Shown here: positions 1-8,575 of the stretch, piece after piece
How positions within the stretch are numbered: the stretch's first letter is position 1
Layout: the number at the start of each line of letters is the position of its first letter
Assembly: GCA_902774055.1 (NCBI GenBank)
Contig: CACYGX010000005.1
Location: 1-64,000 of the forward strand
DNA: 64,000 nt
DNA from: an uncultured Bacteroidales bacterium
GTDB taxonomy: Bacteria; Bacteroidota; Bacteroidia; Bacteroidales; Muribaculaceae
Reading direction: 5' to 3'
The notes under the pieces: generated by a model
What the model saw: only the letters and a program-made list of their open reading frames with translations
Told to the model about the DNA's origin: nothing
The model's database searches: none
Made by a program: the position numbers and the translations under genes

Positions 1-149
1 TTTTTTCAAACAACATCTACAACAAACAACAACTCAAACAACAAGAATATTAAACGACAATAAAAACAACTTATTAATTAACAGCCATTTATAAAAAAAA
101 GTTGTTTTAGTTGTTCACCGTTGTTCCTGTTGTTTGAAAAACCCCGCGG
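1..149. repeat. Palindromic ~150-bp interspersed repeat, copy 1
   Basis: The first ~149 bases recur with small differences at 3963-4118. The outer parts form an imperfect inverted repeat: the left arm (3-33) is rich in CAAACAACA/ACAACAAC words, and the right arm (101-140) reads as the same words on the other strand. The AT-rich centre around 70-95 is shared by both copies. No reading frame is evident. It resembles a MITE or a REP-like hairpin element. The left edge may be cut by the window end. Confidence 0.75.
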
Positions 150-157
150 ATGCCCCC

Positions 158-206
158 CCTAAAACCTAAAACCTAACGCCTAAAACCTAAAACAAACCTA
201 ACGCCT
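158..206 (+). repeat. Heptad tandem repeat CCTAAAA/CCTAACG
   Basis: About seven imperfect copies of a 7-base unit (CCTAAAA, CCTAACG) lie directly before the promoter of the regulator gene at 265. A shorter run of the same words (GCCTAACGCCTAAAA) follows repeat copy 2 near 4127, so this tail appears to travel with the element. Confidence 0.7.
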
Positions 207-223
207 TATCCAAAAAAAATAAC

Positions 224-231
224 TATCTTTG
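224..231 (+). promoter_or_regulatory. -7 promoter element for the TPR-HTH gene
   Basis: TATCTTTG matches the Bacteroidetes -7 consensus TAnnTTTG and lies 33 bases before the ATG at 265. No convincing -33 TTTG is present at the usual distance. Confidence 0.55.
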
Positions 232-264
232 CAGTCGATAATCTATATCATTTTTTAAAATAGA

Positions 265-1926
265 ATGGATAAAAGGTTCACACTGTCTTTGTTTATAGTC
301 CTCCTCGTGGCGTTGGTCACGGGTTGTGGTGGTATACACCATTACGACGGGCGGCTCACGGCGGCCGACAGCCTGATGCACGACAACCCCGACAGTGCCC
401 TCACGCTTGTCGAGGCGGTCAACGCCGACAGCCTTGCCACCGAGGGCGACCGCGCCTACCAGGACCTGCTCTTGACCCAGGCCCGTTACAAGGCTTATCA
501 AGAGATCACCGCCAGCGACGACAGTGTCATCACCTGCGCCATGGGCTATTACCGCTCCCACAGCGGCGAACGGGAAAAGCTCACCCGCGCCTACCTCTAC
601 AAGGGCGCCGTGATGGAAGAACTGGGCCAAGTCGATAGCGCCATGTTCTACTACAAGACCGCCGAAGCCGCCGCCGATGAGAAAGACTACACCAACCTGG
701 GCCAGATCAACACAAGAATAGCCGCATTGTATCGAAACTACTATGCCGATCCACAGATATGCTATGACAAGTATAATCAAGCATTGAAATATTACAAGTT
801 AGCTGGTAACGAACCTTTACAGCTGTCTAGCCTTATATGTATGGCGGGTTGTAGCGGTATTACGCACAAAGGCGACGCTGAGCGACTGTTGAATCAAGCT
901 ATACAACTGGCAATAAATCTTAATGATAGTCTCAAATACTTTCTGTGCCAGGAATTGTTATGCCGCCAGCTCTCTTTTGAGGGCAGGTCTGTTGCTAGAG
1001 CCAAGCTAATTGCCATGCATTGCCTTAACGATTATCGTGACTATGTGAACCATGACCTCCTGCTTGATTTAGCCGACATCTATGTTTACAGCGGAATGCC
1101 TGATTCTGCCCGATATTATCTTGATTTGGTGACCGAAAATGCTGGAATGACCAATCTCAACCAGGTGCAGACAAGGAAATATTTGATTATGTCTGATATA
1201 TGCAGATTAGAGGGAGACACCGCCCTTAGCAGCCATTATGATGTGCTGTCCCATCAAGTTTCGGACTCAATCTCTAACAGCAAGGAGAAGTACCAGATTC
1301 AACAGATCGAAAACACCTTTAACCATCGCCAACATACCAGCTATTTATCCCAAATCAGCCATTTACAATGGATGATGATGGGAATATCACTCATCGCTGT
1401 CATCGTTATCGCGTTGCTGACGTTGGCTTATCTGCGCCGCATCCGCAACACTAAAGCCATCATCAGGGAACTCGAAAACACCAGACTAAATAGGCATGAA
1501 GAACTGGTCAGCCAACTAGATGCCAAAAATGGTGTAATAGAGCGTTTGCTCAATAATCTCGTGATGCTGATGAAGTCTGCTGACATCAAAGAGACACAGA
1601 AACACTCAACAACACAATTGGCGCGACAAATCAAGGACACGATCGTTGATGTTGCTAATGATGACTTCTGGGCCGAATTGAGAACATCGTTAGACAAGAA
1701 GCATTATGGGCTTATTTCAAACCTTGAACAGACCTATGGTTTTGCTGAGAAAGACCTTCGATTCATTGAACTCTGTTGTTGCGGATTTTCTCACTTGGAG
1801 ATTGCCATTATCATGAATTATTCCCCTAGGTACGTCTTTAACAAACGAAAAACCATTGCTAGCAAGATGGGAATTGACATGCCTCTTCAGGATTATTTGG
1901 ATGGTTTAATAGCCAGCATGGACTGA
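265..1926 (+). CDS. TPR lipoprotein-type membrane regulator with C-terminal HTH
   Basis: 553 residues. The N-terminus is a signal sequence ending in a lipobox-like V-T-G-C, with Cys at 21. Residues ~30-350 are helical TPR-like repeats. A single membrane span lies at ~369-391, followed by a coiled-coil linker and a C-terminal LuxR/sigma-4-like helix-turn-helix (~490-553; FSHLEIAIIMNYS...YVFNKR). This TPR-membrane-HTH layout is a known Bacteroidetes one-component sensor design: periplasmic TPR, cytoplasmic DNA-binding end. It sits directly upstream of the dockerin-repeat gene at 2211, its likely target (inference). Base composition is split: by hand count 361-420 is ~68% G+C and 901-960 ~32%, switching near 710. 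Signal and effector are unknown. Confidence 0.75.
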   Translation: MDKRFTLSLFIVLLVALVTGCGGIHHYDGRLTAADSLMHDNPDSALTLVEAVNADSLATEGDRAYQDLLLTQARYKAYQEITASDDSVITCAMGYYRSHSGEREKLTRAYLYKGAVMEELGQVDSAMFYYKTAEAAADEKDYTNLGQINTRIAALYRNYYADPQICYDKYNQALKYYKLAGNEPLQLSSLICMAGCSGITHKGDAERLLNQAIQLAINLNDSLKYFLCQELLCRQLSFEGRSVARAKLIAMHCLNDYRDYVNHDLLLDLADIYVYSGMPDSARYYLDLVTENAGMTNLNQVQTRKYLIMSDICRLEGDTALSSHYDVLSHQVSDSISNSKEKYQIQQIENTFNHRQHTSYLSQISHLQWMMMGISLIAVIVIALLTLAYLRRIRNTKAIIRELENTRLNRHEELVSQLDAKNGVIERLLNNLVMLMKSADIKETQKHSTTQLARQIKDTIVDVANDDFWAELRTSLDKKHYGLISNLEQTYGFAEKDLRFIELCCCGFSHLEIAIIMNYSPRYVFNKRKTIASKMGIDMPLQDYLDGLIASMD

Positions 1927-1957
1927 TACGGCCTTACAGAAAACAATAATTTTTACA

Positions 1958-2104
1958 GTCACATTTTGACTTTTTGGGTCACATTTATTGCAAAAATGAC
2001 CTCGATTTTGGCATTTTTGTTGTCTTTTTTTGCCCTTCTATACACACAAAATATACATAAAGTGCTAATATACAATCAACTACAAAAATGTGACTGATGT
2101 GACT
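1958..2104. promoter_or_regulatory. Cluster of four GTCACA/TGTGAC half-sites
   Basis: GTCACATTTT occurs near 1960 and GTCACATTT near 1979; on the other side AAATGTGACT lies near 2086 and ATGTGACT near 2097. The outer copies form an inverted repeat around an AT-rich centre, just upstream of the promoter at 2124-2156. They could be binding sites for the adjacent HTH regulator or a weak terminator-like stem; the sequence does not decide. Confidence 0.4.
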
Positions 2105-2123
2105 TTTTTTCATTGCCATTTTG

Positions 2124-2156
2124 TTTGCATGATTGCAATCATCCATCCTAAATTTG
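2124..2156 (+). promoter_or_regulatory. -33/-7 promoter for the dockerin-repeat gene
   Basis: TTTG at 2124-2127 and TAAATTTG at 2149-2156 are separated by 21 bases, close to the Bacteroidetes arrangement TTTG-N19-TAnnTTTG. The proposed ATG (2211) is 54 bases downstream. Confidence 0.6.
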
Positions 2157-2210
2157 TGGAAAAAAGTATTAACCAGAAAAATTTTTACTAACACTTTAAC
2201 ACAAAAAATT

Positions 2211-3731
2211 ATGAAAAAGATAATAATGTTTTTAATGCTCTCATTGCTGGGTATGACTCAGATGGTGGCCCAGGATTACGAGTATGTTCCCTTCGTTCGC
2301 GAGGGTGTCAAATGGGTCTATATTTTCAATGAGGAGCCTTTCTGGAAACATACCTTCACTCTTGAGATGAAAGGCGATGCCGAGATCAACGGCAAGACTT
2401 ACAAGGTCATGCACAAGTACAGCGGAGAGGAGATCAACTGGGAAGACGACACGATTCCTGTTTACTTACGTGAGGATAACAAGGTGGTCTATGGCATTGT
2501 CCCGGACGGTAAGACCTATCCTGAATGTCCTGTCGGCATCGAAGGAAATCAGTCCATGATGGAGAAAATCGCCGCCGGTGAGGAGTTCATCCTGTATGAT
2601 TTCAACAATCCAGTGGAATTTGTTGAGGGTTGGCTGGAGAAACCCTCCTACTATTGGTGCTCGCTGATACCTGATATGACGACAGTAGGAGGCAAGAGTG
2701 CTAGACGCTTTATCAGCTTCAACAATTTCTGCTTTATTGAGGGAGTTGGGTATGATGGTTTAAGCAAGGTTTATCCTATTGCAATACAGAAATATACATT
2801 GAACTATGTAAAACTGGTTCATGTTGTGGAAAACGGAGAGGTAATATACAGTTCTGAAAGCAATAACGTCAATCCGAGTGGCATGATAGAACCTATTTTG
2901 CCTCTTGCTCGTGAAGGTGTTAAATGGGTCAACGAACATGTCACCATAGATAACGGAGACACGACACGTTATTACTATTCCTACGAGTTCAATGGTGTTA
3001 ATTATAGAAATCATCCGAGATGCTATTATTATACAGGAAGCGCCCTGGATTTGTCAACGGCGGTTTTATCCGCCAACTTTGAGATGTATGGTTATGACGA
3101 TGATGTTCGCCACAGTTATTATGTATATAATAACCCTGCATTCGAAAAAGTGGTAGAAGAGGGGCGTAATATGATGGGCTATGGGTCTCCATTCTCTGGT
3201 TGGTATGCAATGTACCAATTCAGTGAAACGCACTCCGCCGTGCAAATGACCAATACGGTGAATTACCATATCTTTAACCAGCGCGGTGACTACCTGAACC
3301 GCGAGAACTTCGTGGAGGTGGAGCCGCTGACGATCGAAGGGATGACCTGCCGCCGCTATGCCTACCTGGACGACAACGGTGAGCCGCTGGCCTACATCAC
3401 TGAGGGCATCGGCTTTGACAGCCGCGACCTGGGCGACCTGCTGACGCCGTTCACCCGCAAACCCGACCCCGATGCCGACCATCAGGAGTACTGGGGCCTG
3501 AGCCACGTCATCAAGGACGGCGAAATCATCTACAAGGGCATGCGCTATCATGAGGAAGAGGGCGACGTGAACGGTGACGGCACCGTAACGATCGCCGACG
3601 TGTCGGCCCTGATCGACCTGCTGCTGGAGAGCACCCCGATGTTCAAGCACAGCTATGACGTGAACGGCGACGGCAGCGTTACCATCGGCGACGTGTCCTC
3701 CCTGATCGACAAACTGTTATCAGCCAACTAA
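2211..3731 (+). CDS. Secreted protein with C-terminal dockerin-like repeat pair
   Basis: 506 residues from the ATG at 2211. A longer frame exists upstream, but this Met begins a clean signal peptide (MKKIIMFLMLSLLGMTQMVAQ). The mature part holds two copies of a ~200-residue unit, each opening with the motif REGVKWV. The C-terminus (~450-506) carries two dockerin type I-like calcium loops (DVNGDG...VTI.DVS.LID) that pair as in a dockerin module. No catalytic motif is recognised in the repeated units. The last ~480 bases are much richer in G+C than the middle: 3421-3480 is ~73% by hand count, 3001-3060 ~40%. The product is presumably exported and tethered through the dockerin-like end; its partner is unknown. 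Confidence 0.75.
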   Translation: MKKIIMFLMLSLLGMTQMVAQDYEYVPFVREGVKWVYIFNEEPFWKHTFTLEMKGDAEINGKTYKVMHKYSGEEINWEDDTIPVYLREDNKVVYGIVPDGKTYPECPVGIEGNQSMMEKIAAGEEFILYDFNNPVEFVEGWLEKPSYYWCSLIPDMTTVGGKSARRFISFNNFCFIEGVGYDGLSKVYPIAIQKYTLNYVKLVHVVENGEVIYSSESNNVNPSGMIEPILPLAREGVKWVNEHVTIDNGDTTRYYYSYEFNGVNYRNHPRCYYYTGSALDLSTAVLSANFEMYGYDDDVRHSYYVYNNPAFEKVVEEGRNMMGYGSPFSGWYAMYQFSETHSAVQMTNTVNYHIFNQRGDYLNRENFVEVEPLTIEGMTCRRYAYLDDNGEPLAYITEGIGFDSRDLGDLLTPFTRKPDPDADHQEYWGLSHVIKDGEIIYKGMRYHEEEGDVNGDGTVTIADVSALIDLLLESTPMFKHSYDVNGDGSVTIGDVSSLIDKLLSAN

Positions 3732-3881
3732 TCAATAGAGCCGTCCCGTCTCCCTGCGGCTTGACACTACATTACTGCATTTTACCTTGTGCCCCGGGCA
3801 AGCCCCAGGGTTCAAACGAAGTGAGGGAGAAAATCATTCAAAATAGTATGCATAGGTTTCTGGAAAGGCACATTTTGAGTC

Positions 3882-3924
3882 AAGCCCGCTGGTAGCGTCC
3901 ACCGCCTCCGGCGGGCTTCTTCTT
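3882..3924 (+). terminator. Terminator hairpin after the dockerin gene
   Basis: AAGCCCGC (3882-3889) pairs with GCGGGCTT (3911-3918), and the stem is followed by the pyrimidine tract CTTCTTTC. It lies 150 bases past the stop codon. The U-run is weak, so strength is uncertain. Confidence 0.55.
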
Positions 3925-3962
3925 TCGGCGGATTAAGCGGATTATAAGGATTTCTGAGTTTA

Positions 3963-4118
3963 TTTTCAAACAACATCTACAACAAACAACAACTCAAACA
4001 ACAAGAATTTAAACGACAAGAAAGACAATAAATACAACTTATTAATTAACAGCTATTTATAAAATAAAAAGTTGTTTTAGTTGTTCACCGTTGTTCCTGT
4101 TGTTTGAAAAACCCCGCG
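3963..4118. repeat. Palindromic ~150-bp interspersed repeat, copy 2
   Basis: Near-duplicate of bases 1-149, in the same orientation, with about ten extra bases in the centre (GAAAGACAATAAAT region). Both arms end in the same GTTGTTTGAAAAACCCCGCG words. The two copies bracket the regulator and dockerin genes. Confidence 0.75.
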
Positions 4119-4153
4119 TCAGCCCCGCCTAACGCCTAAAAGGGTATGTAAAC

Positions 4154-4184
4154 AAAAAAGGAGCTGAACGTGTCAACTCCTTTT
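4154..4184 (-). terminator. Terminator of tRNA-Gln
   Basis: On the minus strand AAAAGGAG and CTCCTTTT pair around a 13-base loop and run into TTTTTTG. It starts a few bases past the tRNA 3' end, as expected for a rho-independent terminator. Confidence 0.75.
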
Positions 4185-4188
4185 CTTG

Positions 4189-4262
4189 TGGTTGCCTTGC
4201 CCGGACTCGAACCAGGAAATGCGGCACCAAAAACCGTTGTGTTACCATTACACTACAAGGCA
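4189..4262 (-). tRNA. tRNA-Gln (anticodon UUG)
   Basis: Read on the minus strand, TGCCTTG pairs with CAAGGCA, followed by discriminator A and an encoded CCA (4189-4191). The D stem is GTGT/ACAC, the anticodon loop TTTTGGT gives UUG, and the T arm is CCTGG-TTCGAGT-CCGGG. The first anticodon-stem pair is a mismatch (A-C). It lies downstream of tyrS on the same strand but has its own -7 element. Confidence 0.9.
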
Positions 4263-4369
4263 ATCCTCGTGTCAACTGGACAGTTGCCCGTCCAAAATGC
4301 GGTGCAAGTCGAATGCCATGAAGTTTACTTCAATGGCTGAGACGCAGCCTGCATTCTCTAATTGCGGTG

Positions 4370-4377
4370 CAAAATTA
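4370..4377 (-). promoter_or_regulatory. -7 promoter element for tRNA-Gln
   Basis: Minus-strand TAATTTTG fits TAnnTTTG and lies ~107 bases before the tRNA 5' end. The bases that follow, CACCGCA, are shared with the tRNA-Asn promoter at 27960-27967. Confidence 0.5.
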
Positions 4378-4435
4378 CTGCTTTTTTTTGAATTGCAACC
4401 TTTTTCTCGCTTTTTTTTGCGACAAGATTGTCAAA

Positions 4436-5728
4436 TCACTTGACAATGAGCAGGTAGTAATTCTTTTTACCCTTCTGGGCAAGGATGTACTTGCCGTTGA
4501 GCAGCATGTCGGCGCTGGCGGGCATGTTGGGGTCAGCAAGCTTCTCCTTGTTGATGCTCACACCGCCGCCCTGGGTCAGCTTGCGCATCTCGCCCTTGCT
4601 GGGGAAGACGGCAGCAGCATCGGTCAGCAGCGAGATGAGCGGAGTGCCCTCGTCGATGGCGCTGCGGGGAACCTCAAAGGTGGGCACGCCCTCGAACACG
4701 CTCAGCAGCGTCTCCTCGTCGATCTTGTGGAGCGTGTCCTTGGCCTTGTTGGAGAACAGGATCTGTGAAGCCTCGACAGCATTCTCATATTCCTCGGCCG
4801 AGTGAACCATCGTGGTGATTTCCTTGGCCAGGCGCTTCTGCAAGGGACGCAGGCCCGGATCTTTCTCCTGCTCGGCAACGAGACCGGCAATCTCCTCCTG
4901 AGACAGGTCGGTAAAGATCTTGATATATTTCTCGGCGTCGGCATCGCTCACGTTAATCCAGAACTGATAGAACTTGTAGGGCGAGGTGCGCTTGGGATCG
5001 AGCCACACGTTGCCGCTCTCGGTCTTGCCGAACTTGCCACCGTCGGCCTTGGTAATCAGCGGACAGGTAATGGCGTAGGCCTCGCCGCCGTTCATGCGAC
5101 GAATGAGCTCGGTACCCGTGGTGATGTTGCCCCACTGGTCGCTACCGCCCATCTGCAACTTGCAGCCCTCATTCTCGTAGAGATGCAGGAAGTCGTAGCC
5201 CTGCAGCAACTGGTAAGAGAACTCGGTGAACGACATGCCATGGTCGGCATTGGCTGCCAGGCGCTTTTTCACACTGTCCTTAGCCATCATGTAGTTCACG
5301 GTGATGTGCTTGCCGATATCACGAATAAAGCTCAGGAAAGTGAAATCCTTCATCCAGTCATAGTTGTTCACCACGATGGCGTGGTTGGGGGCGTCGCTGT
5401 CAAAGTCCAGGAACTTGGCCAGTTGCTGGCGGATGCACTCCTGGTTGTGACGCAGCGTCTCCTCGTCGATGAGTTTGCGCTCTTGGGACTTCATCGAGGG
5501 GTCGCCGATCATGCCCGTCGCGCCACCAATCAGCGCGATGGGACGGTGGCCCGCACGCTGCAGGTGCTTGAGCATCATGATGCCCACCAGGTGTCCGATG
5601 TGCAGCGAGTCGGCCGTCGGGTCGATGCCCACATATCCGCTGGTCATTTCCTTGTTCAGTTGCTCCTCGGTGCCAGGCATGATGTCATTGATCATGCCGC
5701 GCCATTTCAGTTCTTCTACAAAATTCAT
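4436..5728 (-). CDS. tyrS: Tyrosyl-tRNA synthetase
   Basis: 430 residues, the usual bacterial TyrRS length. It charges tRNA-Tyr with tyrosine in the cytoplasm. The class I signature HIGH is at residues 43-46, the tyrosine-binding GGSDQWGN at ~194-201, and the KMSKS-type loop appears as KFGKT at 232-236, the common form in this family. A C-terminal S4-like RNA-binding domain (~360-430) contains the GGVSINKEK motif. The ATG at 5728 is preceded by a -7 element at 5773-5780. The gene diverges from mutS. All expected motifs are intact. Confidence 0.97.
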   Translation of the reverse strand: MNFVEELKWRGMINDIMPGTEEQLNKEMTSGYVGIDPTADSLHIGHLVGIMMLKHLQRAGHRPIALIGGATGMIGDPSMKSQERKLIDEETLRHNQECIRQQLAKFLDFDSDAPNHAIVVNNYDWMKDFTFLSFIRDIGKHITVNYMMAKDSVKKRLAANADHGMSFTEFSYQLLQGYDFLHLYENEGCKLQMGGSDQWGNITTGTELIRRMNGGEAYAITCPLITKADGGKFGKTESGNVWLDPKRTSPYKFYQFWINVSDADAEKYIKIFTDLSQEEIAGLVAEQEKDPGLRPLQKRLAKEITTMVHSAEEYENAVEASQILFSNKAKDTLHKIDEETLLSVFEGVPTFEVPRSAIDEGTPLISLLTDAAAVFPSKGEMRKLTQGGGVSINKEKLADPNMPASADMLLNGKYILAQKGKKNYYLLIVK

Positions 5729-5772
5729 TGTCTTATCTTAATTTTTAGATGAGTTTTTTCGTTATTGAAGGG

Positions 5773-5804
5773 CAAAGGTACAACAATTTTGGCAACCTTC
5801 ACAA
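5773..5804 (-). promoter_or_regulatory. Promoter for tyrS
   Basis: Minus-strand TACCTTTG (5773-5780) with a TTG (complement of 5802-5804) 21 bases upstream. The tyrS ATG is 44 bases downstream. Confidence 0.6.
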
Positions 5805-5853
5805 TTTTAACAAATAATCCCGCCGCCAAGGCCATGGTTTGAGGCAAAATCAT

Positions 5854-5861
5854 TACCTTTG
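5854..5861 (+). promoter_or_regulatory. -7 promoter element for mutS
   Basis: TACCTTTG lies 28 bases before the mutS ATG. A -33 TTTG at the right spacing is not evident; the one at 5838-5841 is too close. Confidence 0.55.
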
Positions 5862-5889
5862 CAAGTTAGAATAAACTCTTGCAGACAAG

Positions 5890-8511
5890 ATGGCACAAGA
5901 CCCGATGAAAACGCCGATGATGAAACAGTTCGTCGAGATGAAATCCAAGCATCCCGACGCAATACTATTGTTTCGTGTAGGTGACTTCTATGAGACTTAC
6001 CTGCAGGACGCCGTGACCGCTAGCGAGATTTTGGGTATCACACTCACGCGCCGCAGCAACGGTGCGGCGGCCTCGACCGAGATGGCTGGCTTTCCCCATC
6101 ACGCCCTGGACACTTACCTGCCTAAACTCGTGCGAGCCGGTAAGCGTGTCGCCATCTGTGACCAACTGGAGGACCCCAAACTCACCAAGAAGCTCGTGAA
6201 GCGCGGCATCACCGAGCTGGTGACGCCTGGCGTGGTCGTGGGCGGCACGATGCTCGACCGCAAGGAGAACAACTTCCTGGCCGCGGTACACTTCGGCAAG
6301 AAGATGATTGGCGTGGCCTTTCTCGACATCAGCACGGGCGAATTTCTCACAGCCGAGGGCAGCGAGGAGTATATCGACAAACTGTTAGTGAATTTCTCCC
6401 CCAAGGAGGTGCTCATCGAGCGTAGCAACCGTCAGCGCTTTGCCGCCACGTTCTCATCAAGGTACCTCACCTTTGAGCTGGAGGATTGGGTATTTACCAT
6501 TGAGTCGGCCAATGACCGCCTGTTGAAGCACTTTGAGACCCATAACCTCAAGGGATTCGGCATCACGAGCATGGACAATGCCGTTATCGCCAGCGGTGCT
6601 ATCCTCCACTATCTGGATATCACCCAACACACCCAGTTGGGACACATCACCCACCTGTCGAGAATCGAGGCCGAGCGTTATGTGCGTCTGGACAAATTCA
6701 CCATCCGCAATTTGGAACTGGTGGCGCCCATGAGCGATGATGGCAAGTCTCTGCTAGATGTCATCGACCGTACAATCTCGCCTATGGGTGGCCGCATGAT
6801 GCGCCGTTGGGTGCTGTTCCCATTACAGGACCCTAAAGCCATCAACCGCCGCCTGGACGTGGTGGAGCACTTCATGCGCGACCCCGATGGACGCGAACTG
6901 ATTAAGGAGCGGCTGGAACTCATTGGCGACCTCGAGCGACTCACGTCCAAAGCTGCCGTGGGACGCATCACGCCGCGCGAACTGGTTCAACTCAAGAGCG
7001 CGCTGCAAGCCATCGAGCCCATGAAACGATACTGCTCGCAGTCGCCCTGCGAGGTGCTGCGCAACCTGGGCGAACAGTTGAACCCATGCGCCCTGATCCG
7101 TGACCGCATCGAGCGCGAAATCAACCCCGATGCCCCCAACCAGACCAATCGCGGGAATATCATCTGCCGCGGCGTGGACGCCCAACTCGACGAACTGCGC
7201 GACATCTCTAGCAGCGGCAAGGATTATCTGGTGGCCATGCAACGGTCGTTGAGCGACAAGACAGGCATTCCCAGCCTGAAGATTGCCTACAACAACGTGT
7301 TCGGCTACTATATCGAGGTGCGCAACACCCACAAGGACAAGGTGCCGGTGGACTGGATACGCAAGCAGACGCTTGTCAACGCCGAGCGCTATGTGACACA
7401 GGAGTTGAAGGAATATGAAGAGAAGATACTGGGTGCCGAGGAGAAGATACTGATTATCGAGGGTCGCCTGTTCAACGAACTGGTGACCGCGGTGACCGAG
7501 TATATTCCTGCCATCCAGAACGATAGCGCCATCATCGCCCAGCTCGATTGCCTCAATGCCTTGACGCGTGTGGCGATGGAAAACCGCTACAACCGTCCCG
7601 TGCTCGACGACAGCCTGGACATCGACATCGCCATGGGCCGCCATCCTGTCATCGAGTGCCAGTTGCCGCCAGGCGAGACCTATGTGCCCAACAGCATTCG
7701 CCTGAGTAACGATGACCAGCAGATCATGATCATCACGGGACCCAACATGGCCGGTAAGTCGGCGCTGCTGCGCCAGACGGCGCTCATCACCCTGATGGCG
7801 CAGATGGGCAGCTTTGTGCCAGCCGAGCAGGCGCGCATCGGCATCGTGGACAAGATTTTTACCCGTGTGGGCGCCAGCGACAACATCTCGCTAGGAGAGT
7901 CCACCTTCATGGTCGAAATGACCGAGGCCGCTGCCATCCTCAACAACATGAGCCAGCGGAGTCTCATCCTGTTCGATGAATTGGGCAGGGGCACGAGCAC
8001 CTACGACGGCATCTCCATCGCTTGGAGCATCGTCGAGCACATCCACGAGCACGCCACACGGCCCAAGACCCTGTTCGCCACCCATTACCATGAGTTGAAT
8101 GAGATGGAGAAGTCCTTTAAGCGCATCGTGAACTATAACGTGAGCGTCAAGGAAATCAACGGCAAGGTGGTGTTTGTCCGCCAATTGGTCAAGGGCGGCA
8201 GCGAACACAGCTTCGGTATCCACGTGGCGAAATTGGCAGGTATGCCGCCCACCATTGTCAAACGGGCCAACGAAGTACTCAAGCAGTTGGAGACCAACAA
8301 CCGCAGCGAGGGAGCCGTGACCAAAGACCTTGGTGACGTCGCCAGCAGCCGCTCGGGCTACCAGTTGTCGATATTCCAGCTCGATGATCCCGTGCTGAGC
8401 CAGATACGCGACGAAATCCTCACCATCGACATCAATAACCTCACGCCCATGGAAGCCCTGAACAAACTCTATGACATCAAGGGCATCCTGACGGGCAAGA
8501 AGGAGAGATAA
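5890..8511 (+). CDS. mutS: DNA mismatch repair protein MutS
   Basis: 873 residues, full length for MutS1. It recognises mispairs and small loops and recruits MutL. The mismatch-reading Phe-x-Glu is at residues 33-35 (GDFYETY). The connector, lever and clamp domains follow. The ABC-type ATPase has Walker A GPNMAGKS at 617-624, the [10 protein letters not shown] region, and Walker [17 protein letters not shown] at ~691-706, then [10 protein letters not shown]. The C-terminal segment ends in a short helical tail. It is transcribed away from tyrS from its own -7 element, with the U32 gene 64 bases downstream. Nothing is missing. Confidence 0.97.
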   Translation: MAQDPMKTPMMKQFVEMKSKHPDAILLFRVGDFYETYLQDAVTASEILGITLTRRSNGAAASTEMAGFPHHALDTYLPKLVRAGKRVAICDQLEDPKLTKKLVKRGITELVTPGVVVGGTMLDRKENNFLAAVHFGKKMIGVAFLDISTGEFLTAEGSEEYIDKLLVNFSPKEVLIERSNRQRFAATFSSRYLTFELEDWVFTIESANDRLLKHFETHNLKGFGITSMDNAVIASGAILHYLDITQHTQLGHITHLSRIEAERYVRLDKFTIRNLELVAPMSDDGKSLLDVIDRTISPMGGRMMRRWVLFPLQDPKAINRRLDVVEHFMRDPDGRELIKERLELIGDLERLTSKAAVGRITPRELVQLKSALQAIEPMKRYCSQSPCEVLRNLGEQLNPCALIRDRIEREINPDAPNQTNRGNIICRGVDAQLDELRDISSSGKDYLVAMQRSLSDKTGIPSLKIAYNNVFGYYIEVRNTHKDKVPVDWIRKQTLVNAERYVTQELKEYEEKILGAEEKILIIEGRLFNELVTAVTEYIPAIQNDSAIIAQLDCLNALTRVAMENRYNRPVLDDSLDIDIAMGRHPVIECQLPPGETYVPNSIRLSNDDQQIMIITGPNMAGKSALLRQTALITLMAQMGSFVPAEQARIGIVDKIFTRVGASDNISLGESTFMVEMTEAAAILNNMSQRSLILFDELGRGTSTYDGISIAWSIVEHIHEHATRPKTLFATHYHELNEMEKSFKRIVNYNVSVKEINGKVVFVRQLVKGGSEHSFGIHVAKLAGMPPTIVKRANEVLKQLETNNRSEGAVTKDLGDVASSRSGYQLSIFQLDDPVLSQIRDEILTIDINNLTPMEALNKLYDIKGILTGKKER

Positions 8512-8528
8512 ACATTTTTTTTAAAACC

Positions 8529-8564
8529 TCTAGAACATCTAGATTATCTAGAATATCTAGAACT
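8529..8564 (+). repeat. Four tandem 9-bp TCTAGA-containing repeats
   Basis: TCTAGAACA, TCTAGATTA, TCTAGAATA and TCTAGAACT follow one another exactly between the mutS stop and the next ATG (8576). Each unit contains the palindrome TCTAGA. The end of the array is 11 bases from the start codon. Confidence 0.8.
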
Positions 8565-8575
8565 ACAATAACACT

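Larger units (their letters stand above)
3732..4188. other. Intergenic region with terminator and repeat copy 2
   Basis: No gene is seen in this 457-base spacer. It holds a terminator-like hairpin (3882-3918), repeat copy 2 (3963-4118) and the tRNA-Gln terminator (4154-4184). The stretch 3740-3870 shows no recognisable feature. Confidence 0.6.

Noticed and set aside
158-206. CRISPR-like array
   Set aside because: The unit is only seven bases and there are no unique spacers or cas genes.
4186-4443. 85-codon frame between the repeat and tyrS
   Set aside because: It overlaps tRNA-Gln on the other strand and has no recognisable protein features.
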